A stretch of DNA of 64,000 nucleotides from Clostridium magnum DSM 2767 (lineage in GTDB: Bacteria > Bacillota > Clostridia > Clostridiales > Clostridiaceae): NCBI RefSeq assembly GCF_001623875.1, contig NZ_LWAE01000002.1:372001-436000 (forward strand). Reading direction: 5' to 3'. The position numbers and the translations under genes are program-made. How positions within the stretch are numbered: the first letter of the stretch is position 1; each line of letters opens with the position of its first letter. Shown here one piece after another: positions 8,569 through 17,264 of the stretch. The notes under the pieces are model-generated. The model ran no database searches. It saw nothing but the letters and a program-made list of their open reading frames with translations, and was not told where the DNA came from.

Positions 8569-9711
8569 TTGGAGATATTTATTTATTATTCAATAGTATT
8601 TTTTGGTTTAATAATTTTCTTTCTATATGCGTATCTTATCTTTCAGAAGTCAGTGCAAACACATAAAAATAAGAAGGAAATTGAATATTCCAGAGACTTA
8701 ATACCTTATATAGATAACTTAATAGATAATATTTTAGAGGGAAGATATTTAAGTGAAGATAGTAAAGATTATTTAAAGAAAACTGTTAAAAATCCAATAA
8801 AGAGGGACATCATTATTAAAAGAAGTATTTACTATTTAGAAAACTTTAAAGGAGAGTTTATTTATAATATTACAGAACTATGTGAAGATTTAGGAATTGT
8901 AGATTATGATATACAAAATCTAAAAAGCCCCAATAAATATTTAAAAGCACTTGCATGCAAAAGACTTGGAGAATATAGAAGTAAAAAGTCCTTACACCAC
9001 TTGTTAATGGCACTTCAGCTTCCTATCATTGATGTCAGATACAATTCCCTTATGGCACTGGCTAAAATAGGAGATGAAGCTGCTTTTATTGAAGCCTTTG
9101 AAAGTATAAATAACAAAGTAATTTTAAATGAGAGAAGTCTAATAGAGATTGTTGATAGTTTTGAAGGTGATAAAAAAAATATATATATAAAAATGATTTC
9201 ATCTCCAAATGATTATTTAGCTGCTATATTTATTAAATCAGCAGGAAACTATATGGATGTATATATAGGTGAAGAAATCTCTAAGTATCTTTTTGTTGAA
9301 AACAAAGAAAAAAGGATTGCAGCAGTTAAAGCATTAGGAAATATGGCGTATTCTAGATATGTAGAAGATATAATCCAATTGCTAGAAGATAAAGAATGGG
9401 AAGTTAGAGCTGTTGCAGCAAAGGTATTGGCAAGATTCGGAGATGATAGAGCTGTTTATCCTCTTGTTAAGGCACTAACTGATAGACAGTGGTATGTAAG
9501 ATTCAACGCTGCAGTATCTATTTTAAGCTTTGATGAAGGTATAGATATGATACCTTCTATATTTGAAGTTCAGGATAAATTTGCAAAGGATATTATTATT
9601 TCAGCTATTGAAAATTTGAACATGATGAAAGAAATTGAACTATATGAAAATTCAGATGATGAAAATAAGAGAAAAACAGCTATGTATATTAAGGAATATG
9701 CAAAATCTTAA
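8569..9711 (+). CDS. Membrane-anchored HEAT-repeat protein
   Basis: The 380-residue product has one N-terminal transmembrane helix (about residues 3-25) and a charged linker. From about residue 120 it has HEAT-like helical repeats such as YLKALACKRLGEYRS, VRYNSLMALAKIGDEAA, KRIAAVKALGNMAYSR, EVRAVAAKVLARFGDDRAV and YVRFNAAVSILSFDEG. HEAT repeats are protein-binding scaffolds, so it may hold the synthase and regulator together at the inner membrane face. The start is TTG at 8569 behind AGCGGTGATAAA, 10 nt after the previous stop. No enzymatic motif is seen. Confidence 0.8.
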   Translation: MEIFIYYSIVFFGLIIFFLYAYLIFQKSVQTHKNKKEIEYSRDLIPYIDNLIDNILEGRYLSEDSKDYLKKTVKNPIKRDIIIKRSIYYLENFKGEFIYNITELCEDLGIVDYDIQNLKSPNKYLKALACKRLGEYRSKKSLHHLLMALQLPIIDVRYNSLMALAKIGDEAAFIEAFESINNKVILNERSLIEIVDSFEGDKKNIYIKMISSPNDYLAAIFIKSAGNYMDVYIGEEISKYLFVENKEKRIAAVKALGNMAYSRYVEDIIQLLEDKEWEVRAVAAKVLARFGDDRAVYPLVKALTDRQWYVRFNAAVSILSFDEGIDMIPSIFEVQDKFAKDIIISAIENLNMMKEIELYENSDDENKRKTAMYIKEYAKS

Positions 9712-9736
9712 TATTAGGCTTAGGGTGATTAAATAA

Positions 9737-11137
9737 ATGTATAATTTTATTAGAGAGCTTGTTCTAGGTTTTAACTATTTTGTTCTTTACTATGTTTTAG
9801 CAATAAATTTTATATATTTTATACAGCTTATTCTTTCTGCTTTTAGTTTACATGATTACATTAGTAAAATAAATTATTCAGACTATAGGAAGTATTCTTC
9901 TTCAGATAACATGCTGCCAGTATCTGTGCTGGTACCTGCATATAATGAACAAGAGACTATAGTAGACAATATAAATTCATTATTATCTTTAAACTATCCA
10001 GTATTTGAAATATTGGTGATAAATGACGGGTCAAAGGATGAAACTTTAGATAGGGTAATAGAGCATTTCAAATTAAATAAAGTAAATCAACCTGTTAGAC
10101 ATCTAGTAAAGACAAATAAAATTAGGAATATATACAGAAATATAGATATACCAAATCTTGTGATAGTCGATAAAGAGAATGGTGGTAAAGCGGATGCTTT
10201 AAATGCAGGTATTAATGTTTCTAGGTATCCTATTATAACATCTATAGATGCAGATTCAATTTTAGAAAGTGATTCATTGATAAAGATTATAATGCCATTT
10301 ATTGAGGATAGATCAACTATAGCTGTTGGAGGAATAGTTAGAATAGCAAATGGAAATACTATTAAAAATGGAAAGGTTGAAAAAATAAGTCTTCCTAAAA
10401 ATAGTTTAGCAACTTTTCAAGTAATAGAGTACCTCAGAGCCTTCTTAACTGGAAGAATGGGGTGGGATTCTATAGATTCACTACTTATTATATCTGGTGC
10501 CTTTGGTGCTTTTAAAAAAGATGCTGTTGCTGAGGTAGGTGGATATATTAAAACTATTGGTGAAGACATGGAGTTAGTTGTAAGACTACATGATTATATG
10601 AAAGCTAATAAGAGGGAGTATAAGGTAAAGTTTGTGCCTGATCCTGTGTGCTGGACCCAAGCTCCTGAAACAATAAAGGATTTGAGAAGTCAAAGAAGAA
10701 GATGGCAGATTGGGCTTATGGACAGCTTATTTAGGCATAAAAAGTTGCTTTTTAACCCTAGGTATGGACTTATAGGATTATTTGCAGCACCATATTTCTG
10801 GATATTCGAAATGTTAGGTCCGATAGTTGAAATCCTAGGATATATATTTATACCACTTTCGTATTTTTTTGGACTCTTAAATGTAAAGTATTTTATAATG
10901 TTCCTAATTGCTTCTATTTTATATGGAATAGTACTGTCAATAGGTGCTATTTTATTAGAAGAGTATACATTTAATAAATATTCTACAATAACAGATCTTT
11001 TTAAGCTTACTTTTTATGGTATTATTGAAAATTTTGGTTATAGGCAGATGACAACTTTATTTAGAATAGAAGGAATAATAAGATTTAAAAAATTTAAGGG
11101 TAGTTGGGGAACGATAAAAAGGAAAAATTTTGATTAA
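9737..11137 (+). CDS. Processive family-2 glycosyltransferase (exopolysaccharide synthase)
   Basis: The 466-residue product carries the full processive GT2 signature: VPAYNE at 66-71, INDGSKD at 95-101, IDADS (DAD 171-173), TIGEDMEL (Glu276/Asp277, catalytic base) and QRRRW at 319-323 (QxxRW). Transmembrane helices lie at about 14-36 and several follow residue 345. This is the layout of PgaC-, BcsA- or hyaluronan-synthase-like enzymes that build and export a polymer through the membrane. The sugar cannot be told from sequence. It ends an operon whose content (hydrolase, GGDEF protein, GT2) is like the ydaJKLMN exopolysaccharide system of Bacillus subtilis, but the other subunits differ. Confidence 0.9.
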   Translation: MYNFIRELVLGFNYFVLYYVLAINFIYFIQLILSAFSLHDYISKINYSDYRKYSSSDNMLPVSVLVPAYNEQETIVDNINSLLSLNYPVFEILVINDGSKDETLDRVIEHFKLNKVNQPVRHLVKTNKIRNIYRNIDIPNLVIVDKENGGKADALNAGINVSRYPIITSIDADSILESDSLIKIIMPFIEDRSTIAVGGIVRIANGNTIKNGKVEKISLPKNSLATFQVIEYLRAFLTGRMGWDSIDSLLIISGAFGAFKKDAVAEVGGYIKTIGEDMELVVRLHDYMKANKREYKVKFVPDPVCWTQAPETIKDLRSQRRRWQIGLMDSLFRHKKLLFNPRYGLIGLFAAPYFWIFEMLGPIVEILGYIFIPLSYFFGLLNVKYFIMFLIASILYGIVLSIGAILLEEYTFNKYSTITDLFKLTFYGIIENFGYRQMTTLFRIEGIIRFKKFKGSWGTIKRKNFD

Positions 11138-11267
11138 TAATAATAGTTATATATAGACATACTATAAATGCGTGATAATTGGAAGCAAAATTTTAATAGG
11201 ACATGATGAAGGGTTTTGTAGGGAATTTTGAGTAATCATAGCATAGAAAGTTAAGGAGGACATAAGT

Positions 11268-11492
11268 ATGTCAAAAAGAAGTCATGTAGACTTAAGTAAA
11301 TTGGATAAAGTACCGGTTGGAAAGCCATTTTCATATAGTGATGTAGTTGAGGATGATTTTCCAGATGAGAATCACACTGAGGATGGGAAAGTGTTTAAAT
11401 CAGAAGTGGAAAGTGGTTTATATGGCTCAATAGTAGCTATTGAAGAGAGCGGCAGCCACTTAATCTATGAAAAAAAATTTCAGGATTTTTAA
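11268..11492 (+). CDS. Small acidic hypothetical protein
   Basis: A 74-residue product behind an excellent ribosome site (AAGGAGGACATAAGTATG) and followed by a terminator, so it is very likely expressed. It begins MSKRSHVDLSKLDKVPVGKPF and is rich in Asp and Glu. There is no membrane segment, cysteine motif or known domain that I recognise. It lies 130 nt after the GT2 gene and may be a separate unit. Function unknown. Confidence 0.7.
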   Translation: MSKRSHVDLSKLDKVPVGKPFSYSDVVEDDFPDENHTEDGKVFKSEVESGLYGSIVAIEESGSHLIYEKKFQDF

Positions 11493-11548
11493 GGGAAACT
11501 ACTAAAAGTTAATGAAATGCTAAAAAATTATTATGATAATCAATAATG

Positions 11549-11590
11549 AGACTCAGATGAATTATTGTCATCTGAGTCTTTATAATTCTT
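11549..11590 (+). terminator. Intrinsic terminator
   Basis: A 12-bp perfect stem, AGACTCAGATGA / TCATCTGAGTCT, with loop ATTATTG is followed by TTATAATTCTTTTT. It closes the unit of the small acidic gene. Confidence 0.85.
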
Positions 11591-11596
11591 TTTGGG

Positions 11597-11642
11597 GATT
11601 ATTCGCTCTAATACTACCATTTGATTCAAGTTTTACTTTATA
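11597..11642 (-). repeat. Family-1 repeat, copy B (short, diverged)
   Basis: On the minus strand this reads ATAAAGTAAAACTTGAATCA, then AATGGTAGTATTAGAGCGAA. It has the head fused directly to the tail, as in the 55-bp copy at 28560-28614, with several substitutions and a damaged right end. The remaining sequence from 11493 to 11804 holds only the terminator and AT-rich leader sequence. Confidence 0.65.
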
Positions 11643-11804
11643 TATTGGGGTTAAATTAGTTGTAAAGAGGTGTTATAATATTATTGATACAAATTAAAAC
11701 TTCAATCAGAGAGGGAGCCAATTCTATTTGGTTGAAGTTGACCAGTAGTTACAGGATAAAAATTTAGTCTAAAAAACATCAGTATAAAAAGTGAGGTATA
11801 AAGT

Positions 11805-13079
11805 ATGAATAAAAAGGATTTAGCTGATTTAAGAAAAGAATTTAAATTAAACAGCTATATGATGCCTATTAAGGAGATATATAGTATATATTTAAAGAAA
11901 GACAATGGAGAAATCATAACAAGAGAGCTTAACTATTTTGAAATGATGGATATGGAAAAAAGAGAGCTTTATCTAGATAATTTCAAGAAAGTTTTAACTG
12001 GAACTATAGATGCAAAAATATTTGAGTTAGACTTTAAAATGTCCCATTTAGCTGAAACTGAAGATGAAGTTGCAGTAGATGATATTGATATGTCTGAACT
12101 GCAAAATCTTAATAATATTGATAATGAAGAAGGTAAAAAAGAAGCTGCTTTTACAAGTACTCAAACTATTCTTTACAACGCATTAAGTTCAGGACAAAGT
12201 ATCGTAGAATACGCAGATATGATAGTAGAGAAGATGGCTAAAAACTACACGTATGAAACTGATATAGTTATAAATTTCGTTAAGGCCGAATATTTTAAAG
12301 GAAATAAAAAAAGAAGTGAAGAAGCTGATGAAGCAATAGATGATTATGTACAAGCTATTGAATTCATTTTATGCAGTGTAAATAAGGTTGACATACCTAA
12401 AAAGGTATTAAAATTTGATTATGCAGAAATGACCTTCAAACCAAACTCAGCCTTAGATACTGTAATAAACTTAAATTCTCCTCTTGATGGATTTATGTTT
12501 CCAAGCTTTAGTAGTGGATATGTAGATGTAAACAAAGTAGTATACTATTCTTCAAAAGCAAAGCAGATGAATACAGTTTTTGTAGAAGATATACTAGACT
12601 GTAGTATAAAACCTACTGGAATAGAAGAAAAAGAGAGTTTCAACGCCATACTAAATACAGTAGTTGGAGATAAAATAAAACCAGAGACTATGCAAGAAAT
12701 ATATGAAAGAATAAATGAAAAACTTGAATACCAGGAAGAGGAAGAAGATGAAGAACCTGTTGTTGATATGAAAGAAATAAAAAGTGTTCTAGAAGAAAGT
12801 GGTATTAAGGAAACCGAGAGTTTACAAAGTGCATTTGAACAGGTTTGTGGCGGAGATTATGAATTTAAAATCAAAAATATAGTTCCAGATTTTAATAGTA
12901 GATCTATAAAGATTGAGAATGAAACTACGAATATAACTATAACACCAAAGGAACTAAGCTCAATTAGACAAGTGAGAGATAAGAATGGAAAAAAATGCTT
13001 ACTGATTGAATTGACTGAAGATGTTCAGATAAACGGATTTAAACTAGAAACGGAAGAAGTAGAAGATATACTAATCTAA
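11805..13079 (+). CDS. DUF4317 family protein
   Basis: The 424-residue product matches the DUF4317 pattern: an opening KKDLADLRKEFKLN, then EIYSIYLKK, YFEMMDMEKRELYLDNFKKVLTGTIDAKIFEL, and TQTILYNAL. The C-terminal third is acidic, with EEEEDEEP around residue 310. The family is widespread in clostridia and uncharacterised. No signal peptide or membrane helix is seen. It starts behind GTGAGGTATAAAGT. The next gene starts 30 nt later on the same strand, so it may be co-transcribed with the coiled-coil genes. Confidence 0.85.
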   Translation: MNKKDLADLRKEFKLNSYMMPIKEIYSIYLKKDNGEIITRELNYFEMMDMEKRELYLDNFKKVLTGTIDAKIFELDFKMSHLAETEDEVAVDDIDMSELQNLNNIDNEEGKKEAAFTSTQTILYNALSSGQSIVEYADMIVEKMAKNYTYETDIVINFVKAEYFKGNKKRSEEADEAIDDYVQAIEFILCSVNKVDIPKKVLKFDYAEMTFKPNSALDTVINLNSPLDGFMFPSFSSGYVDVNKVVYYSSKAKQMNTVFVEDILDCSIKPTGIEEKESFNAILNTVVGDKIKPETMQEIYERINEKLEYQEEEEDEEPVVDMKEIKSVLEESGIKETESLQSAFEQVCGGDYEFKIKNIVPDFNSRSIKIENETTNITITPKELSSIRQVRDKNGKKCLLIELTEDVQINGFKLETEEVEDILI

Positions 13080-13109
13080 GCAATTTATTCAAGGGAGTGA
13101 TAGATTACT

Positions 13110-13502
13110 ATGAAAACAAATTATAAAAGGACCCTTAGAGGGTATTCTTCTAATGAAGTTAATGAAAAAATCACTCAACTAAACATAGAATTTAAGGAAG
13201 AATTCAATAAATATAGTAGTGAACTATCTATAAGCACTGAAAATAATAAAAAATTGAAACAAGAATTGGAAGAGCTTAAATTGAAAATGAAATCATATAA
13301 AGAATCAAAAGAAAAGCTTCAAGAAGTTCTATATGGTTCATTTGTACAAGCATTCGGTAAGGTATATGACTCAGAAAAAATGTTAAATGAAATGATTGAA
13401 TATAAAACACAAATACTTGAAACTCAGGAAAAAAAAGATTCGGAAATTAAGTCCTCAATAAATAAGCTTTTAAAGGAAGTTGACTGTATTATAGAGAAAT
13501 GA
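13110..13502 (+). CDS. DivIVA-like coiled-coil protein (short)
   Basis: A 130-residue product, almost wholly helical. It starts MKTNYKRTLRGYSSNEVNEKI; the RGYSSNEVNEKI segment resembles the membrane-binding N-terminus of DivIVA/GpsB proteins (GYdxxEVdxfl). Long heptad-like stretches follow (about residues 20-70 and 85-128). DivIVA relatives mark curved membrane at poles and septa, but this one is short and the assignment is by motif only. The next gene has the same kind of opening, so the two look like an ancient duplication. Confidence 0.6.
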   Translation: MKTNYKRTLRGYSSNEVNEKITQLNIEFKEEFNKYSSELSISTENNKKLKQELEELKLKMKSYKESKEKLQEVLYGSFVQAFGKVYDSEKMLNEMIEYKTQILETQEKKDSEIKSSINKLLKEVDCIIEK

Positions 13503-13515
13503 AGAGTATACTAGT

Positions 13516-13554
13516 AAGATGGGAGTATTATAGAGGGTAGTCATGGGATGAAAT
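13516..13554 (+). repeat. Family-1 repeat, relic of the right end
   Basis: AAGATGGGAGTATTATAGAG followed by GGTAGTCATGGGATGAAA matches the right end of full copies (AAGATGGGAGTATTAGAGCG, GGTAGTCATCGGATAAA) with a few changes. It lies 14 nt after the stop of the short coiled-coil gene. The left part is missing. Confidence 0.7.
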
Positions 13555-13587
13555 TCATAATTTATTGGAGATTGTGGAGGAAAGGCT

Positions 13588-14490
13588 ATGGATAAAACAG
13601 AGGCACAGCTTAAAGCACGTTTGTTTGGTTGTGATAGAGAAGAAGTAGATAAGCATATTAAAGATATAAAGTTAGCTAATAAAGAAAAAATAGAGGAATT
13701 GAAAAGAAACCTTTCAGCAATTAATGCTGAAAATGAGAAGCTTTCTGAGGAAATACAAAAATTAAAAGATGAAATGAAATTTGAAATGAAGTCAGAAAAA
13801 TTCATGGAATTTGTTTTAAAAAAGTCGGAAGAAATTATACTAATAATAAACAAAGTTTCTAGTGATGAAATTTCTAGAATAACCCTATCAGGCAAAACAC
13901 AAGAGTCAATATTTAATAAAAAAATCGAGGAATATAATAGTATTATAAAAAGCACCCAGGAAGACTTGAATATTCTACTAAAAAAGCAATTAAAAAAAAA
14001 TGAGATTTTAAGTGAAGATGTAAAAAAATTTATTAAAGATAAATGTAAATGTGATTCAGTGAACTATGACGAATTGCAAGTTAATATACAAACTCCTCCA
14101 ATAGAATATGAAGATACTCCACATACAGAAAATGTTGAAAACCATAGTGGTGAAGAAAGTTTTAAAAAAAGTGCAGATAATTATATAAATAGGGATGAAA
14201 AGATTAAAATAAAGGATATTGTGGAGGAGCATCAAATAGATAAAGTTGAAAATCAAAGTACAGCTGAAATCATTAAATCTCAATTAAAGAGTACTGATAT
14301 TGAAGAAGATATAGATCAAATAAGAAGTAAATATTTAATTGGAAAGATAGCAGGAAAAGATTTAATAGATAATATGGGTAATATAATTATTGGTAAGAAT
14401 TCTATTATAACTGAACAAACAATCAGTAAGGCTGGGAGAGAAGGAAAACTTCCAGAACTAATTGTGAACATGACACTATTAGATATCTGA
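13588..14490 (+). CDS. DivIVA-like coiled-coil protein with a C-terminal conserved module
   Basis: The 300-residue product starts behind GTGGAGGAAAGGCTATG. Residues 8-25 (LKARLFGCDREEVDKHI) look like the DivIVA N-terminal signature, followed by coiled coil to about 155 and a low-complexity acidic linker. The last 55 residues form a separate module, SKYLIGKIAGKDLIDNMGN and IIIGKNSIITEQTISKA, resembling short beta-rich modules seen in other clostridial proteins. A scaffolding role is inferred; no enzyme motif is visible. Confidence 0.65.
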   Translation: MDKTEAQLKARLFGCDREEVDKHIKDIKLANKEKIEELKRNLSAINAENEKLSEEIQKLKDEMKFEMKSEKFMEFVLKKSEEIILIINKVSSDEISRITLSGKTQESIFNKKIEEYNSIIKSTQEDLNILLKKQLKKNEILSEDVKKFIKDKCKCDSVNYDELQVNIQTPPIEYEDTPHTENVENHSGEESFKKSADNYINRDEKIKIKDIVEEHQIDKVENQSTAEIIKSQLKSTDIEEDIDQIRSKYLIGKIAGKDLIDNMGNIIIGKNSIITEQTISKAGREGKLPELIVNMTLLDI

Positions 14491-14521
14491 AAGAAAAAGT
14501 AGATGTGTATTTACTAAGCAC

Positions 14522-14566
14522 AGTAAGTCCGTTGGCAAAATATTTTGCTGACGGACTTTTATTTAT
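14522..14566. terminator. Bidirectional terminator
   Basis: A stem of AAGTCCGTTGGCAAAA against TTTTGCTGACGGACTT (one mismatch) is followed by TTATTTATG. It lies between the coiled-coil gene and the small convergent ORF. Confidence 0.85.
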
Positions 14567-14577
14567 GGGATAAACAC

Positions 14578-14703
14578 TTACCGAAGATTTTTAAATTCTT
14601 CTCTCAATTCTTTAAAATCATATATGGCTAAAATTATAAGTGTTGGAGGAATAATTAGAATAAAAGTTATAAAAAAAATTTCAATAACGAATCTATTTAA
14701 CAT
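14578..14703 (-). CDS. Possible 41-residue membrane protein
   Basis: The short frame begins MLNRFVIEIFFITF, has one strongly hydrophobic helix (about residues 6-27) and ends with the charged tail YDFKELREEFKNLR, a typical shape for small membrane proteins. An AAGGT lies 10 nt before the ATG at 14703. A longer version would start with TTG at 14781 without a ribosome site. It faces the terminator at 14522-14566. No homologue is recognised, and it may be chance coding in AT-rich DNA. Confidence 0.4.
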   Translation of the reverse strand: MLNRFVIEIFFITFILIIPPTLIILAIYDFKELREEFKNLR

Positions 14704-14893
14704 AATTAAAGTTACCTTAACACATCTTAGTATATCTATAAATACTATGCTAAGATGCAATATTATATGTTTAATTATCAAAAATTATAAGTTTGTCATA
14801 TACTGAAAATAAGAATACAATGCTCAAGAATATTTGCTGTTTTTCACTCTAAGATTACTGTTTTTGACTAGCGTGAAGGGAGTTGCATATACA

Positions 14894-15553
14894 ATGGATG
14901 CAATAAAAATATTTCAAGAACTATTTATAAATAATATATTTGTTATTTTAATGGTTGTAGCTTTTCTTTGGATTAGTGCACTGGCAACATGTTTTATGGC
15001 ATACTATTTGGTTCAATATATTGAAAAGGTCAGTAGAAGGTTCACAAAAACCACAAATCAGTATGAAAAAGATATTCTTACAGGATTAAATAATACAAAA
15101 GGTTTTACAAGACTATTTAGCCAAGCTATAAAAAATCCATCACAAAAAAAAGATCCTATTTCAGTTTTAGTTATTGATATCGATTTCTTTAAAAGGGTAA
15201 ACGATATTTATGGTAGTTTAGCAGGTGATTCTATATTAAGGTCTTTAGCATATATACTAATTGGTGCATGTAAAGAGTCATATATATTGGGTAGAATAGA
15301 AAGAGACAAGTTTTCTATAGTACTTTACAAAACTTCTAATAATAGAGCTTGTGAAATAGCTGAAAGTATTAGGGCTGTTATAGAAAAGTACCCTTTCATG
15401 CTGCCAAAGGGAAAAATAATTTATATTACGGTTTCAATTGGAGTTGCTACTTACCCAGATACAACAGAGGATCCGGAAACTATCTTTAGTAAGGCTGATA
15501 AATCCTTAAACTATGCAAAACAAACAGGAAAAAACAAAGTATGTTCTATGTGA
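14894..15553 (+). CDS. Membrane GGDEF-domain protein with degenerate active site
   Basis: The 219-residue product has one N-terminal membrane helix (about 14-38) and a GGDEF-fold domain (about 55-219): DILTGLNNTKGF, ISVLVIDIDFFKRVND, and the C-terminal SIGVATYP and ADKSLNYAKQTGKNKV. The catalytic signature is ERDKF at 136-140 instead of GGDEF/GGEEF, so catalysis is unlikely and it may be a GTP or c-di-GMP sensor or an inert scaffold. I chose the ATG at 14894, 12 nt after AAGGGA; a TTG further upstream (14834) has no ribosome site. A family-1 relic abuts the stop codon. Confidence 0.8.
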   Translation: MDAIKIFQELFINNIFVILMVVAFLWISALATCFMAYYLVQYIEKVSRRFTKTTNQYEKDILTGLNNTKGFTRLFSQAIKNPSQKKDPISVLVIDIDFFKRVNDIYGSLAGDSILRSLAYILIGACKESYILGRIERDKFSIVLYKTSNNRACEIAESIRAVIEKYPFMLPKGKIIYITVSIGVATYPDTTEDPETIFSKADKSLNYAKQTGKNKVCSM

Positions 15554-15614
15554 AGGCGATCCTTTACTCAATGAATACTCCTCAGACGGAAGGAAGAGGA
15601 GTTTCATTTCATAT
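15550..15614 (+). repeat. Family-1 repeat, relic of the internal module
   Basis: GTGAAGGCGATCCTTTACTC is followed after a few bases by ACTCCTCAGACGGAAGGAAG and AGGAGTTTCATTTCATAT. This corresponds to the extra module of copy C (18106-18307), which reads GAATCGCTTACTCCTCTGAC, then GTTAGGAAGAGGAGTTTCAT on its own strand. It starts at the stop codon of the GGDEF gene. Confidence 0.6.
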
Positions 15615-15712
15615 TAAGCTATTCATTGATATTTATAATGTAAAGAATGTATAATAAGAATTTAGAGATAGAAATTATTTATATAAGAAAAGATTATTAG
15701 AGGAGTAGTTGT

Positions 15713-16645
15713 ATGACTAGTGATAAGTATAAAGTAGATAGCTATAAAGTGATAGCTAAAAATTTTTATAAAGATCGATTAATAGATAAGGCTCTCAGAT
15801 TTTACAAAAAAGCTTATAACTGTGTAGGAGGCAGGGAGGATATAGAATTACTACTTGACATAGCATTAATCCATGATGAAATGGGAGAATATGAACTAGC
15901 TAAAGAAAAATATAAAGAAATATTAAACTTAAATCCAAGAGATGAGAGAGCTTACTATGGCCTTGCTATAATATGTGATAATGAAAAGCAGTATAAAAAA
16001 GCAATAAAATATTATGAAGAAGCTATCAAGTTAAATCCAGAATATAATAGAGCATACTTTTTTCTTGCTGGTGCTTACGATGAAATTGGAGAAAAGAATA
16101 AAGCAATAGAAGCCTATAAAAAAGTTTTATCTATGGATGACCAGGACTTTTGGGCATACACTAATTTAAGTGCAATATATGAGGAGTTAGGACACTATGA
16201 ATTGGCATTAGAAATGCTTGAGCATAGTTTACAAATTGATCCTAATCATTACTTGGCATTATTTAATAAGGGAGTAGTATTAGATAGACTAAATCGTACA
16301 GAAGAAGCAATAAAATACTATAATCTATCAATAGCTGAAAATGCTACATATCCATACAGTTATTTAAACTTATCAGTGATTTATAAGGAAAGAGGAGAGT
16401 ATGATACTGCTATAAAGATTATTAGTGCTGGAATTCATAAAAATCCTGATACTGAATTTTTATATTATAATAGAGCTTGTTTTCATGTACATATTAATAA
16501 ACTGGAAGAGTGTATAGCAGATTTGTATGAGTCCGTTAGATTATATCCTAAGTTTGTAGATTATATAAAAGAAGATGAAGAATTGAATCCTGTAAAGGAA
16601 ATGGTAGAATACAAGAAGCTCATAGAAGATGAGGTTGAGTTTTGA
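15713..16645 (+). CDS. Tetratricopeptide-repeat protein
   Basis: The 310-residue product is built of about seven consecutive TPR units from residue 10 to 290, for example EYELAKEKYKEILNLNPRDE, QYKKAIKYYEEAIKLNPEY and NKAIEAYKKVLSMDDQD, each with the usual A8/G8/A20/P32-type positions. There is no signal peptide or membrane helix, so it is a cytoplasmic protein-binding scaffold; partners are unknown. It starts behind AGAGGAGTAGTTGTATG and is followed by a terminator, so it is probably a single-gene unit. Confidence 0.9.
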   Translation: MTSDKYKVDSYKVIAKNFYKDRLIDKALRFYKKAYNCVGGREDIELLLDIALIHDEMGEYELAKEKYKEILNLNPRDERAYYGLAIICDNEKQYKKAIKYYEEAIKLNPEYNRAYFFLAGAYDEIGEKNKAIEAYKKVLSMDDQDFWAYTNLSAIYEELGHYELALEMLEHSLQIDPNHYLALFNKGVVLDRLNRTEEAIKYYNLSIAENATYPYSYLNLSVIYKERGEYDTAIKIISAGIHKNPDTEFLYYNRACFHVHINKLEECIADLYESVRLYPKFVDYIKEDEELNPVKEMVEYKKLIEDEVEF

Positions 16646-16663
16646 TAAATTTTTATCTAGAGC

Positions 16664-16706
16664 AAAATAGTGTAAACCTATAATTGTTATGGCTTACACT
16701 ATTATC
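16664..16706. terminator. Bidirectional terminator
   Basis: TAGTGTAA and ACC against GGC and TTACACTA form a stem of about 11 bp around a TATAATTGTTAT loop, between the convergent TPR and small coiled-coil genes. Confidence 0.75.
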
Positions 16707-16714
16707 ATTTACTG

Positions 16715-16951
16715 TTAATTCTCTAGCCTTTTTATTTGTTTTTTCAAGTCTTTAATTTGTTGTTGTTTTTCTTTTGCAGATTCTAGGTTTTCTTGTTGCG
16801 TAGCTATTAGTTCCAATAGACTTCCTACTGAAGAAAGCAAATTACTTAGCATGCTAATTTCATTAGAGTCTTTTCCCTTAGCTAAGGAAATAGCAATAAT
16901 ATTAGCAATTACAGATAACTGCTCGGGATCTAATGAATCAAATCTCGACAT
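16715..16951 (-). CDS. Small clostridial protein with C-terminal coiled coil
   Basis: The 78-residue product starts behind CCAAGGAGGCTAATAACAATG. It opens MSRFDSLDPEQLSVIANIIAI, continues with a hydrophobic helical segment LLSSVGSLLELIATQQ and ends in a Lys/Gln/Glu coiled coil. It resembles short clostridial hypothetical proteins with the opening DPEqfsliAniIai. No membrane helix is certain and no function can be given. Confidence 0.75.
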   Translation of the reverse strand: MSRFDSLDPEQLSVIANIIAISLAKGKDSNEISMLSNLLSSVGSLLELIATQQENLESAKEKQQQIKDLKKQIKRLEN

Positions 16952-17264
16952 TGTTATTAGCCTCCTTGGGTGTATTAGATTATCATAATAGAGGTTTGTG
17001 ATTTTAGTTAAGCTTGTTACTACAATTCTTATAAAAAGCAGTTTAAGTATTATATTTATATATTATATGAGATGTTCTTTTGAAATGGCTTTGCAATCTA
17101 TAAATGATAAAATAATTAATATATATTTGTCCCACTTTTGATAAATATTAGATTTTTTGTATGTAATTTAATAGATTAATAAATATAAAACTGCACAAAC
17201 TTATATTACAAAACAATACAACAAAAGAACAAAATAAATTATAAATTAAGGGAGGAAAAAAATT

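Noticed and set aside
14624-14806. Plus-strand frame of 60 codons
   Set aside because: No ribosome site, and the opposite strand gives a more protein-like small membrane ORF with a charged tail.
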